From positions 2,790,001 through 2,854,000 of the forward strand of contig NZ_CP035311.1 of assembly GCF_004114795.1 (NCBI RefSeq): 64,000 nt of DNA, written 5' to 3'. Each line of letters starts with the position of its first letter. Position 1 is the first letter of the stretch. The notes below the pieces were generated by a model. The model did no database searches. It was not told the DNA's origin and was given only the letters and a program-made list of their open reading frames with translations. Both the position numbers and the translations under genes were made by a program. The stretch is from Janthinobacterium sp. 17J80-10. Lineage in GTDB: Bacteria; Pseudomonadota; Gammaproteobacteria; Burkholderiales; Burkholderiaceae_D. This document shows positions 1-11,072 of this stretch, piece by piece.

Positions 1-726
1 GACCTCCAGTACCTGTTACGGCACCTTCATCCTGGCCATGAGTAGATCACTTGGTTTCGGGTCTACACCCAGCGACTGTCGCCCTATTCGGACTCGATTT
101 CTCTGCGCCTCCCCTATTCGGTTAAGCTCGCCACTGAATGTAAGTCGCTGACCCATTATACAAAAGGTACGCAGTCACGGAACAAGTCCGCTCCTACTGT
201 TTGTATGCACACGGTTTCAGGATCTATTTCACTCCCCTCCCGGGGTTCTTTTCGCCTTTCCCTCACGGTACTGGTTCACTATCGGTCGATTACGAGTATT
301 TAGCCTTGGAGGATGGTCCCCCCATGTTCAGACAGGATTTCACGTGTCCCGCCCTACTTGTCGCAAACTTAGTTCCACACTAATGATTTCGTGTAAGGGG
401 CTATCACCCTCTATGGCCGCACTTTCCAGAGCGTTCCACTATCAAAAATGCTAAATCTTGCAGGCTCTTCCCATTTCGCTCGCCACTACTTTGGGAATCT
501 CGGTTGATTTCTTTTCCTGTAGCTACTTAGATGTTTCAGTTCGCCACGTTCGCCTCCACACACCTATGTATTCAGTGTGGGATACCCTAAAAGGGTGGGT
601 TTCCCCATTCGGAAATCTGCGGATCAAAGCTCGTTTGCTAGCTCCCCGCAGCTTATCGCAAGCTACTACGTCCTTCATCGCCTGTAATCGCCAAGGCATC
701 CACCATGTGCACTTATTCACTTGTCC
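1..726 (-). rRNA. rrl: 23S ribosomal RNA, 5' part (truncated by window edge)
   Basis: Read on the minus strand, this is the first ~726 nt of 23S rRNA. The universal 5' segment containing GGTGGATGCCTTGGCG sits at about 689-704. Aligning it with the E. coli 5' end puts nucleotide 1 at 726. The rest of the gene lies outside the window to the left. ORFs overlapping it are artefacts of rRNA sequence. Confidence 0.97.
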
Positions 727-926
727 CTATAACGTTGACCTCTCTTCCGAGAGACGCTATAGAGTTATTCTGAGTATGTCGCGTTTGCCGTAATCCAGTC
801 ATTCTCGCTTTTTATGGCCAGAACACTTTCATACTTGATGATTGATACAATCACAACCCACCAGCACTCATTCATACTTGCGTACAAACTTGTACTGATA
901 AATTTCTTTACTATTACTTCTTCCAG

Positions 927-940
927 ATTGTTAAAGAACA
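927..940 (-). promoter_or_regulatory. boxA antitermination element in the tRNA-Ala/23S spacer
   Basis: The minus strand reads TGTTCTTTAACAAT, a near-perfect boxA, as expected ahead of 23S for Nus-factor antitermination. The rest of the 727-1020 spacer is AT-rich and holds no other gene that I can see. Confidence 0.8.
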
Positions 941-1020
941 AAACAGCCAATGGTCTCTTAAAAACCAAACCATAGTCCCATCGCTACTTGCACGACTGAC
1001 TGTGGTTTGACCTTTGAAAC

Positions 1021-1096
1021 TGGTGGAGGTTGACGGGATCGAACCGACGACCCCCTGCTTGCAAAGCAGGTGCTCTCCCAGCTGAGCTAAACCCCC
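1021..1096 (-). tRNA. tRNA-Ala (TGC anticodon)
   Basis: A 76-nt cloverleaf on the minus strand starting GGGGGTTTAGCTCAGC and ending with an encoded CCA. The anticodon loop CTTTGCAAG gives TGC. It is the second tRNA of the 16S-23S spacer, seven bases downstream of tRNA-Ile in the transcript. Confidence 0.97.
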
Positions 1097-1103
1097 GTAA
1101 TCC

Positions 1104-1180
1104 TGGTGGGTCTGGTTGGGCTCGAACCAACGACCCCCGCGTTATCAACACGGTGCTCTAACCAGCTGAGCTACAGACCC
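1104..1180 (-). tRNA. tRNA-Ile (GAT anticodon)
   Basis: A 77-nt cloverleaf on the minus strand starting GGGTCTGTAGCTCAGC with an encoded CCA. The anticodon loop GTTGATAAC gives GAT. The Ile-Ala order is the usual spacer arrangement in proteobacteria. Confidence 0.97.
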
Positions 1181-1226
1181 GCTTGATCAGACCTCAATCG
1201 CATCAACTTCGGATGCACTGTTTTCT

Positions 1227-1260
1227 GTTCTCTTTAAATAACAGACCGATAAGTGTGGAC
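1227..1260 (-). other. 3' half of the 16S processing stem
   Basis: This spacer segment is the reverse complement, with few mismatches, of the 16S leader at 2979-3012 (shared core ACACTTATCGG). In the transcript the two halves would pair around 16S and form the long stem cut by RNase III. Confidence 0.75.
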
Positions 1261-1281
1261 ACTTGACTTGCGTGCAAACTC

Positions 1282-2815
<1,534 letters not shown>

Positions 2816-2978
2816 AATCTCTGTTACTTGCCATTTCTGGCAGATCCCGAAGGATCGTCGCTCACTCAAAATACTGACAGATTAAGTTCTTGCGAACTTA
2901 CCTATTTTCTTTACTTGTGAGCACTTGATATTTTTTAAGTCATCTGCCAGGCGAACCCGGCAGTGCACTCCATCAAGC

Positions 2979-3012
2979 GCCCACACTTATCGGCTGTTAA
3001 TTTTTAAAGAAC
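2979..3012 (-). promoter_or_regulatory. rRNA leader boxA and 5' half of the 16S processing stem
   Basis: The minus strand reads GTTCTTTAAAAATTAA (boxA-like, 2997-3012), followed by CAGCCGATAAGTGTGGGC, which pairs with the spacer segment at 1227-1260. The boxA and RNase III stem elements overlap here, as in many betaproteobacterial rrn leaders. Confidence 0.7.
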
Positions 3013-3080
3013 TTGTTCTGCTCCGCCGTGTTATCAGCGTCGCTGCGAATCGTTGTGTTCGTCAGCAGCAGAGAGGCGAG

Positions 3081-3109
3081 ATTATGAAGCGTTTCAATCT
3101 TTTCGTCAA
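3081..3109 (-). promoter_or_regulatory. rRNA operon promoter (sigma-70)
   Basis: The minus strand shows TTGACG (complement at 3104-3109), a 17-bp spacer, then CATAAT (complement at 3081-3086). An A-rich stretch upstream could act as an UP element. The predicted start is near 3073, about 260 nt before mature 16S. The match and position make this the likely rrn promoter. Confidence 0.8.
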
Positions 3110-3455
3110 CTGCGTTTTTGAAGAATTTTTACACCCTTCAAAACCATCCTGCCTTGCCCCATCCAGACTTGCCGGACAAGGACCAGTCATCAAACCGCTC
3201 GCTCCGGCATGAATGCCAGAAAAATAACAAACCCAGCCAGAGGCACAGGTCGATTACTGTCGAGGGGATTTGCTGCCAGGGAGGACGCTACAACTGACGA
3301 ACTTCCGCAATCAAACTTCTCTTCTTCTTCGCTGTTTCAACCCTCTTTCGAGAGATCGTTGCAACGAAGAAGCAGCATTATGGGGGCTTCTGAGGAAACC
3401 GTCTACCCCCTTTTCATTGCGCCGCCAAATAAAACCGATTCGCCCTCGCACAGAG
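3110..3455. other. Intergenic region, no gene seen
   Basis: This lies between the rrn promoter and the end of the ABC ATPase gene. The stretch next to the promoter (about 3110-3140) is A-rich on the minus strand. Short ORFs here lack a ribosome-binding site and any recognisable domain. I see no tRNA, clear terminator or repeat. Confidence 0.5.
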
Positions 3456-4170
3456 TCATGAATCCTGGTTTTCAACAATACGACCATCCACCAGCGCAAT
3501 GGTGCGGTCGCACACGGCCGATAGTCGCGGATCGTGTGTGACCACCAGCACCGCGCATCCATACTGGCGATTGAACTTGCGAAATAGTTCGAAGACACTT
3601 GCGGCGGTCCTGGTATCCAGGTTCCCTGTGGGCTCGTCTGCCAGCAACAGGGCCGGGCGCGTGACCAATGCCCGTGCGATTGCCACGCGTTGCTGCTGCC
3701 CGCCAGACAATTCGCCCGGCTTCTTGTCGGCAAACTGTTCCAGCCCGACTTCCGCGAGCAGGCTGCGTGCGCGTTCCCGAGCTTCGTCATCGGGCTTGCC
3801 GTGGGCCAGCATCAACGGCATGAGCACATTATCGATGGCGCTGAATGCCTGGATCAGGTGGTGAAACTGGAAGACAAATCCAATGCGGCTGCCGCGCAGT
3901 GCAGTGCGCGTAGCGTCATCCATGGTCCGGGTGGCCTGACCCAGCAGGTACAGTTCGCCCGATGTGGGTTGATCGAGCAGGCCAAGCAGGTTCAACAGTG
4001 TGCTTTTTCCCGATCCCGAAGGCCCGACCAGGGCAGCGAAATCCTGGTGGCCGACCGTCAGGCTGATGCCATGCAAGACTTCCGTTTCAGTGGGCTGGCC
4101 GATGTTATAGGACTTGCGTAATTGCTCCAGGCGCAGGACCGCCTCGGCGGGAGCTGCCATCGCGGGCGTT

Positions 4171-4178
<8 letters not shown>
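3456..4178 (-). CDS. ABC transporter ATP-binding protein, MacB/LolD/DevA type
   Basis: A 240-aa cytoplasmic ATPase that would power the permease encoded just upstream. Walker A (GPSGSGKST), the Q-loop, the ABC signature (LSGGQQQRVAIARAL) and Walker B with the switch acid (LLLADEPTGNLD) are all intact. The LSGGQ-to-DEPTGNLD form is typical of the LolD/MacB/FtsE class, which works on substrates at the membrane or periplasm side. The start codon overlaps the end of the permease gene by 8 bp, so the two are probably translationally coupled. It is the last of three genes (adaptor, permease, ATPase). The substrate cannot be read from sequence; macrolide, lipid or glycolipid export are all possible. 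Confidence 0.9.
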
Positions 4179-5373
<1,195 letters not shown>

Positions 5374-5389
5374 GGAATCTCGGCGGCGC

Positions 5390-6622
5390 TCAGTTGAATT
5401 TGATCGGCGTTTCGTTGCGGGTAGCCCGGTTCGACTGCCTGGCTTGCTGCAGCGGCGCGGCACTGCGGACAACACGTACCCGCTGGCCTTCGCGGACATC
5501 CTTGCGGATCAGTACCCAGTCGCCCTCTTCCAGGCCCGCGCTGACCTCCGTCATTGCCAGGCCGCGCAGGCCCAGCGTCAATGTAGCGCGACGGGCCTTG
5601 CCTTGCCTCACCACGAAGGCACTCGCCTGGCTGCCCTGGAGTTCGAACAAGGCATCGTTGGGCACAGCCAGGGCACGCTCCCGGCGTCCGGTTTCGATAT
5701 TGGCTGTGACGGTCAGGTCGTCGCGCAGGTAATCCGGCAGCGGCTCTACACGCAGGCGGATATCCACAGTGCCACGCTGTGGATCGATGGCGGGCGCAAT
5801 AAAGCTGATGACCGCCTTGAACTGGCGGTCTGGATAGGCATCCGGCACGCAGGTTGCCGCCTGGCCCAGCGCCAGCACGCCCAGGTTGCGTTCGTCCACC
5901 GGGACCAGGACTTCCGTGCTGTCGGCACGGGCGATTTCAAACAATACCCGCCCTGGCTGCACCAGGTCGCCCACCTCCACATTGCGCGTCAATACGGTTC
6001 CTGAAAATTGCGTCCGCACGCGTGTTTTCACCTGCGCCGCTTCCGCGGCTGCCAGGCGTTCCTGAAGGATGCCTTCTTCGGATTGGCCTGCCGAAAGCGC
6101 GGCGGAATCGAAGCGTGCCTGTTCGGCGCTGGCCAGGGCGCTTGCCAGCGCCTGGTCGGCTTGCTCTTTGGCTTCGCGCGAAATGGCATCGATTTGCAGG
6201 AGTGCCTGGCTGCGCCCGGCTTCACGGCGGGCCTGGGCAAGCTGCGCTTCAGCCTGGCGCAATCTTGCCTGCGCCTGGGGGCGACGCGACTGGCGCAATT
6301 GTGCCAGCGCGGCACGCGCCTCGCGCACGCGGGCAGCGAGATCGTCTGCACGCAGCGTCAACAATGCATCCCCGCCTGCCACCTTGTCGCCTTCACGCAC
6401 CAGGCGTTCAGTCACCACCCCGGTGATTTCGCTGCCCACTTGCGCCCGTGAATTGGAGACGACCCGGCCGGTAGCCACGACATTCTGCACCAGGGGCGCT
6501 GCAGACACCTGGTATCCCGGCAATACCGGCCCTTGCCACTGGCGATACAGCATGACACCGAGTGCCAGCATCAACAAGCAAGCGACAATGATCGCCCAGG
6601 GTTTTAACCGCCGCGTCGGCAT
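5390..6622 (-). CDS. Periplasmic adaptor (membrane fusion) protein, MacA/RND-type
   Basis: A 410-aa adaptor with an N-terminal membrane anchor (residues 9-27), a lipoyl-like half motif (residues 60-95), a long Ala/Gln/Arg-rich coiled-coil hairpin (about 100-200), a second lipoyl half, a beta-barrel domain and a membrane-proximal domain. It should bridge the permease to an outer-membrane channel such as a TolC homologue. It is first in the three-gene unit; no outer-membrane factor is encoded beside it. The nearest one is the lipoprotein-type channel at 11073-12491, which belongs to another operon. Substrate unknown. Confidence 0.88.
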   Translation of the reverse strand: MPTRRLKPWAIIVACLLMLALGVMLYRQWQGPVLPGYQVSAAPLVQNVVATGRVVSNSRAQVGSEITGVVTERLVREGDKVAGGDALLTLRADDLAARVREARAALAQLRQSRRPQAQARLRQAEAQLAQARREAGRSQALLQIDAISREAKEQADQALASALASAEQARFDSAALSAGQSEEGILQERLAAAEAAQVKTRVRTQFSGTVLTRNVEVGDLVQPGRVLFEIARADSTEVLVPVDERNLGVLALGQAATCVPDAYPDRQFKAVISFIAPAIDPQRGTVDIRLRVEPLPDYLRDDLTVTANIETGRRERALAVPNDALFELQGSQASAFVVRQGKARRATLTLGLRGLAMTEVSAGLEEGDWVLIRKDVREGQRVRVVRSAAPLQQARQSNRATRNETPIKFN

Positions 6623-6786
6623 ATCGGCTCTCGATGGATTGAAAACAAGCTGTCCAGTCGTTACAAGGCATGCGCGCGCATCAATGCACGCAGGCGATCG
6701 TTGACAGCGTAGAAGCTTTATAACTTATGTGTACGCTGGCGCGGCAAGGACTGCTTTGCGGACAAACGAACAGTCTGTTCGAGGGA

Positions 6787-7344
6787 TCAGATATTGATCA
6801 GCTTTGCGCCAGGCGGCGGCTTGAAATCGGCAATTTCGTCAATCACACCAAAAACGAGCGCTTCTTCTGCCGTAATGAATAAGTCGACGTAACGGTGCAC
6901 TTCCCATTTTTCTTCCGGCATCCGGATGTACTGTTTGAGAATGCGTTCGATCCTGTCATCGTCGACCATCAGAGATTGCGTTGCGGCGCTGAGCTGGACA
7001 GAAGTGGTGGGTGAGGCCGCATAAAACGTTGCCTTGTGAATCATGAACGTGGCGAACAGGGACGCCTTTCTTTTTTTTGCCGCTAAAAAAATGCTTACGG
7101 CAATTGATTGAACGGTACCTGTGTTGTAGGTTGTAATTTCAAGAGGCAAACTGCGAAGATAGTTATAAACGGAAATACCATCGTTGATAATGCCACCCGT
7201 GGACTGGATCATCAGATGCAGTTCTTGCACCCCGCAGGAGACGGCGGTTGCCATTTGCGAAAATAATCGCTGCACCATGGCTTCGTCCACTCTCCCGGCC
7301 AAGGTTGCATAAAGCACAGTTTCCGGATTTGAAATTGGGTCCAT
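6787..7344 (-). CDS. ClpP-like serine protease homologue
   Basis: A 185-aa protein of the ClpP/crotonase fold. Residues in the positions of the catalytic triad can be seen: Ser80 (TGTVQSIA), His103 (FMIHKA) and Asp154 (RYVDLF). The IQSTGG motif at 46-51 matches the oxyanion-forming INSPGG of ClpP, and the C-terminal AEEALVFGVIDEI matches the ClpP ending. It is shorter than housekeeping ClpP, diverged around the active site (VQS instead of AAS), and has no clpX or tig neighbour. That suggests an accessory ClpP-type peptidase. A weak GGAG lies about 10 nt before the ATG. Its partner and substrate are unknown. Confidence 0.75.
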   Translation of the reverse strand: MDPISNPETVLYATLAGRVDEAMVQRLFSQMATAVSCGVQELHLMIQSTGGIINDGISVYNYLRSLPLEITTYNTGTVQSIAVSIFLAAKKRKASLFATFMIHKATFYAASPTTSVQLSAATQSLMVDDDRIERILKQYIRMPEEKWEVHRYVDLFITAEEALVFGVIDEIADFKPPPGAKLINI

Positions 7345-7401
7345 TGCGCTCGTTACTCCACCCCCGAAGGGGCAGAGTCATACCCATGTTAGCTGATGGA
7401 A

Positions 7402-7665
7402 TTACTGCTTCTGCGAGCCTTTGCCCTGTTGCTGGCTTGTACCCTGGTTCTGGCTCTGGCCAGGATTCTGGTTCTGGTTCTGGCTCGGATTTTTGTCCTG
7501 ATTTGGACTTTGCGTCTGACTCTGCTTCTGCTGACCCTGATTCTGGTTTTGCTGACCTTGATTCTCATTCTGCTGAGTCTTGGACTGTTGCCCCTCAGTC
7601 ATGCTTTCTTTACCCTGATTCTGGTTCTGCTGCTTTTGCTGATTGTCTTTGTCTTGATTCGGCAT
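7402..7665 (-). CDS. Gln/Asn-rich low-complexity protein
   Basis: An 87-aa protein made almost wholly of Gln, Asn, Lys, Gly and Ser with irregular QNQGQQ-type repeats. It has no hydrophobic segment, signal peptide or known domain. The start is supported by AGGAG seven bases before the ATG at 7663-7665. The reverse frame is an artificial Leu-rich ORF caused by CAG/CAA codons. Such a sequence should be intrinsically disordered and very hydrophilic; Q/N richness is also seen in prion-like proteins. Function unknown. It is separate from both flanking genes. Confidence 0.65.
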   Translation of the reverse strand: MPNQDKDNQQKQQNQNQGKESMTEGQQSKTQQNENQGQQNQNQGQQKQSQTQSPNQDKNPSQNQNQNPGQSQNQGTSQQQGKGSQKQ

Positions 7666-7972
7666 GGTCGTCTCCTGAATGCAAATAAAACCGGCAAATA
7701 CCGGAACAGGTACTCAATGCATCTCTCATGCCAGGAATGCAAAGCCGCCATGACGACCATTATTTGGGCGGGTTTTAACTGGATTAAGGCAAATCAGGTG
7801 AAATAGGGGATAAAACCTGCCGTAGAGCGCTTTCTAGCGTCCGAGAAAGTTTTTAGGGTTACATGTAAATCCTACTGCATGGTCGTAAGGGTTACAGGGA
7901 ACTGCGCCGGTTGCCATCATCTTGCCATCGTTAGCTGGTGCAATATTCCAGCACAATGGATGAACGACTTGG
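7666..7972. other. Intergenic region with a 9-bp direct repeat
   Basis: No gene is seen in these 307 bp. AGGGTTACA occurs at 7855-7863 and again at 7888-7896, 33 bp apart (about three helical turns). This spacing could fit a tandem regulator site, but the evidence is slight. The region is less GC-rich than the flanking genes. Confidence 0.35.
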
Positions 7973-9349
7973 CTATCCACCCACTTCCCGGAAGGGATCG
8001 AGCGCCAGGTCGATGAGGCGCCGCTCGCGCACCACGACCTCGGCAATTGCCGTCATACCATAACGCAGCGGATATTTCTTTTCAGAGACAAGATAATGGT
8101 CGCGCTCCAGCGTGATGCGGCCTTCGTACACTGGTTGCTTAGTTTCTGGCGAGGGCTTCGTGGCCGGCGAGATATATTCCAGGGTGCCGTTGATCAAGCC
8201 ATAGCGCTGATAAGGGAAGGCATTGAATTTCAGCTTGACCGGCAAGCCTTCCTTCAGAAATGCACGGTCGCGTTCTGCAATCTCGATCTTGACAATCGGC
8301 TTCGCATCCTTGGGAGCGATGCCACCCAGCGGCGCGTTCGCCTGGATTTTGTCGCCGGGCTGGGTGGAAGTGACATCGGTAATGACGCCATCCACCGGGG
8401 CAATAATACGCAGGAAGTTATCCTTGTCGATGTTTTCGAAACGGATGCGGGCCGCGGCATCGGCTACCAGGCGCGCAGTCTGCACCTGCAGGCGCAGCTT
8501 TTCCTCGACATTGGCGACTTCCTTTTCTGCCGCTTCCTGCTGCAGGCGCAGATTGGTCAGCTGCTGCCCGCTGGTTTCCAGTTGTGAACGGGCCTGGGTG
8601 CTTTCCAGGCTCTGGCGCGCGCCCAGTTCGCTGACACGCGACTGTGCCACGCGCACGGCATTTTCGGCAGCCTCAAGCGCATTTTTCTTGGATTCGACCT
8701 GCAGCTGTGACACCCCGCCGCCGCCGGGCAAGGCAAACAGGCGCTGGAATTTTTCCGCTTCCAGCTTTGCCGCATCGCGTGCGCGACGGGCTTCTTCGAC
8801 ATTGGTGCGCGCTTCCTGCGACTGCGCCTGCTGGCCCTGTGCCAGTCTGCTCGTCCCCTCAGCCAGGCGCTGCTGGTGCTGACGTTCCTCAACGGCGACC
8901 GCCTCCTTCAGCGCATCCGCACGCCGCTGCAGAAGCGCTTTTTTTCCGGGAAATTCGCGCCACTCGCGTTCGGCGGCTTCCATTTTGAGCTGGGCGTCGA
9001 GCGCATTGGTGGCGGCTTCGATGGCGCCCCGGGCGTTCAAACGTGCCATGACGTCACCCTTGAGCACAGGCTGGCCTTCGGCGATATAGATATTGGCGAG
9101 TTCGCCATCGATGGGGGCATAGAACCGGCGCACTTCCGACTTGGGCCACAGCGCCCCCTGGGCAGTGATGATGACATCGGCATGGCCAAAAAAAGACCAT
9201 AGCAGCGCCGCCAGCAGCAATGCGGCAGTCGCAATCACGGCGGCGTGGATGTAGCGCGAGGGCTCGGCAGATAGAATCGCAATGCCTTCAGCACTATGAT
9301 CCTCCAGCGCCTCAGTGAGCGATTTCAGACGGCTGCCGCTGGTCGCCAT
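7973..9349 (-). CDS. HlyD-family secretion adaptor (type I secretion type)
   Basis: A 458-aa inner-membrane adaptor with a cytoplasmic N-terminus of about 33 residues, one membrane helix (34-52) and a lipoyl half (VRRFYAPIDGEL). It continues with a long coiled-coil region (about 115-290), a second lipoyl half (RIIAPVDGVITDV) and a beta-barrel C-terminus. This is the HlyD/PrtE/CvaA class, which pairs with peptide- or protein-exporting ABC transporters. The start follows GGAGG with 8-bp spacing inside the 3' end of the FHA gene (38-bp overlap). It is the last gene of the FHA-HD-GYP/TolC/FHA operon. No ABC transporter is encoded in the operon, so the C39 exporter at 34889-37972 is the natural candidate partner. 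Confidence 0.88.
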   Translation of the reverse strand: MATSGSRLKSLTEALEDHSAEGIAILSAEPSRYIHAAVIATAALLLAALLWSFFGHADVIITAQGALWPKSEVRRFYAPIDGELANIYIAEGQPVLKGDVMARLNARGAIEAATNALDAQLKMEAAEREWREFPGKKALLQRRADALKEAVAVEERQHQQRLAEGTSRLAQGQQAQSQEARTNVEEARRARDAAKLEAEKFQRLFALPGGGGVSQLQVESKKNALEAAENAVRVAQSRVSELGARQSLESTQARSQLETSGQQLTNLRLQQEAAEKEVANVEEKLRLQVQTARLVADAAARIRFENIDKDNFLRIIAPVDGVITDVTSTQPGDKIQANAPLGGIAPKDAKPIVKIEIAERDRAFLKEGLPVKLKFNAFPYQRYGLINGTLEYISPATKPSPETKQPVYEGRITLERDHYLVSEKKYPLRYGMTAIAEVVVRERRLIDLALDPFREVGG

Positions 9350-11060
9350 TGCCCTGCCCTCCTTTCGCTTGCTGCCCGCTTACCAGCGCCAGCTTGCGCA
9401 CATGGCTTAAGGCCTGGGCGTACTGGTCACGGAAGTCGGGAACATAAGATGAAATGGTGGAAAACGCCTGCTGGTGCCCGGCCGTATCGTCGTCCCACTG
9501 CAGCAACAGGCGCCGGATGCGCTCGCCATCGGCTTCGTCGCGCACCGCCTGCTCGGCGCCGCCACGCGCCGCCACGAATTGTTCCAGCTGGCCGACCCAT
9601 TCCAGTTCGGCGAGCAGCGGCTGGACATCGGAATTATGGCGCCCAAGCTGCTTCATCCCGGCCAGCGCGGCATTGGCGCGTTCGAACTGGCGCGCGCGCA
9701 GTTGCGCCTGCCACTGCGGCACGCCGGACTTGAGCAGGGCTTCGGTGCCGAGCGCTTTCAGCTGGGGCTGGTCAGGCTTGGTCTCGAGATATCCGGCAGC
9801 CGCGCTCGCGGCGCGGGCGTAGTCGCCATCGGCCAACAAGCCGCGCAATGCGCGCTCGGGGCTGTTGGCCATGTATGCCAGGGCGGCTGCCGTGATGAGC
9901 ACGGCAGCCACGGCCGGCAGGCGCCACCAGTTGCCCATCCCGAGATGGCGCTCGCCGCCGCTGAATGCCTGCGACAGCTCTGCAGTAAACAGCGCAAGCT
10001 TGCCGCGCGCCCGGCCCTTGCGCACTGGCGCGCCGGCTCCGCCCTGCTCGCCCGCTGCCTTGGTCGCAGCGACGCTGGATGCATCTTCTTCGACTTCTGG
10101 TACGGCGTTGTCGACACAAAAAATGTCAAGAAACGACCCCGCGGCAGCCACGAACGTGGTTTTATCGGCATCCGGCGGCGCCCTTGCTGCCGTGCCTGCC
10201 TGGACGGCAGCGGACGCCGGAACAGGATCAGGGCTGGCCGCGCCGGCTTTCGCACCGGGAACAGCTGCCGCCGCTGCGATGCGCGCCGGGTCCAGCCTGG
10301 TTACGGTTGGCTCCAGCGCCGCGGCTTCCTGCTGCAGGCTGACCTTGTAGACAAAGTGATGACCGCCGATGGCGAGGGAATCGCCGTCCTTCAACCGTAC
10401 CGCATGCTCGTCGAGCCGCTTGCCATTGACGAACGTGCCATTGGTACTGCCAAGGTCTTCGATATAGGGCGTATCGCCCTTGACGAAGATGTGGGCATGA
10501 CGGCGCGAAAGGTAATTGACCTGATGCGGGTGCGCCTCGCGGTAGCGCGCAAAGGTGTCATCGGTCTTGCTGATCAAAAACGGAAAGCGGGCAATGACGA
10601 TCGGCTGCAAGCCAAACTCGTCATGTTCCGGCGTCATGGTCAGGCTGGCCAGCTTCATGCCCGGCGAGGCGGCAGCCGTTTCCTCGGCGGTGCCCAGCCG
10701 GACGCGGTAACACAACTGGCCGGCAAAACAGATTTCGTCGCCGTCATGCAGACGGGTGATTTTCTGCTGCACGCTGGTGCCGTTGACCGTGGTGCCATTT
10801 TTGCTGTCGAGGTCGGCGATGTACACCTTGCCTGCTTCGAAGAAGATCCTGGCATGACGGCGCGACAGGTCCGACACGACGCCGGGAGGATAGGATGCAA
10901 ACGGTGCTTCGGTGCGGCCAATGGGAAAGAGGTTGTCGTCAATGCGGATTTCCGCAAGGTCCTTGTGCGACAGGGGTTGAAGAAGAATGGCGCAACCCTG
11001 TCCCGCTGCCACGGCAGCATGCGACGGCGCCTTGTCGAGGACCTGGGTCGGCTGTGCCAT
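9312..11060 (-). CDS. Membrane protein with two FHA domains
   Basis: A 582-aa protein. FHA domain 1 spans about residues 43-120 (SRRHA at 66-70, SKNGT at 86-90) and FHA domain 2 about 155-240 (SRRHA at 185-189, STNGTF at 205-210). A disordered Ala/Pro-rich linker follows, then one membrane helix at about 380-398 and an alpha-helical C-terminal part of about 180 residues, probably periplasmic. FHA domains bind phosphothreonine, so this protein could sense the Ser/Thr kinases encoded nearby and pass the signal across the membrane. In domain 2 the usual GR of the first FHA strand is replaced, although the pThr-binding SRRH and NG motifs are kept. It lies between the outer-membrane factor and the HlyD adaptor in one operon. 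Confidence 0.85.
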   Translation of the reverse strand: MAQPTQVLDKAPSHAAVAAGQGCAILLQPLSHKDLAEIRIDDNLFPIGRTEAPFASYPPGVVSDLSRRHARIFFEAGKVYIADLDSKNGTTVNGTSVQQKITRLHDGDEICFAGQLCYRVRLGTAEETAAASPGMKLASLTMTPEHDEFGLQPIVIARFPFLISKTDDTFARYREAHPHQVNYLSRRHAHIFVKGDTPYIEDLGSTNGTFVNGKRLDEHAVRLKDGDSLAIGGHHFVYKVSLQQEAAALEPTVTRLDPARIAAAAAVPGAKAGAASPDPVPASAAVQAGTAARAPPDADKTTFVAAAGSFLDIFCVDNAVPEVEEDASSVAATKAAGEQGGAGAPVRKGRARGKLALFTAELSQAFSGGERHLGMGNWWRLPAVAAVLITAAALAYMANSPERALRGLLADGDYARAASAAAGYLETKPDQPQLKALGTEALLKSGVPQWQAQLRARQFERANAALAGMKQLGRHNSDVQPLLAELEWVGQLEQFVAARGGAEQAVRDEADGERIRRLLLQWDDDTAGHQQAFSTISSYVPDFRDQYAQALSHVRKLALVSGQQAKGGQGNGDQRQPSEIAH

Positions 11061-11072
11061 GCAGGGTTCCGC

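Noticed and set aside
7396-7806. Leu-rich plus-strand ORF that looks like a membrane protein
   Set aside because: It is the mirror image of the Gln/Asn codons of the minus-strand gene, which has a good ribosome-binding site. The plus frame has none.
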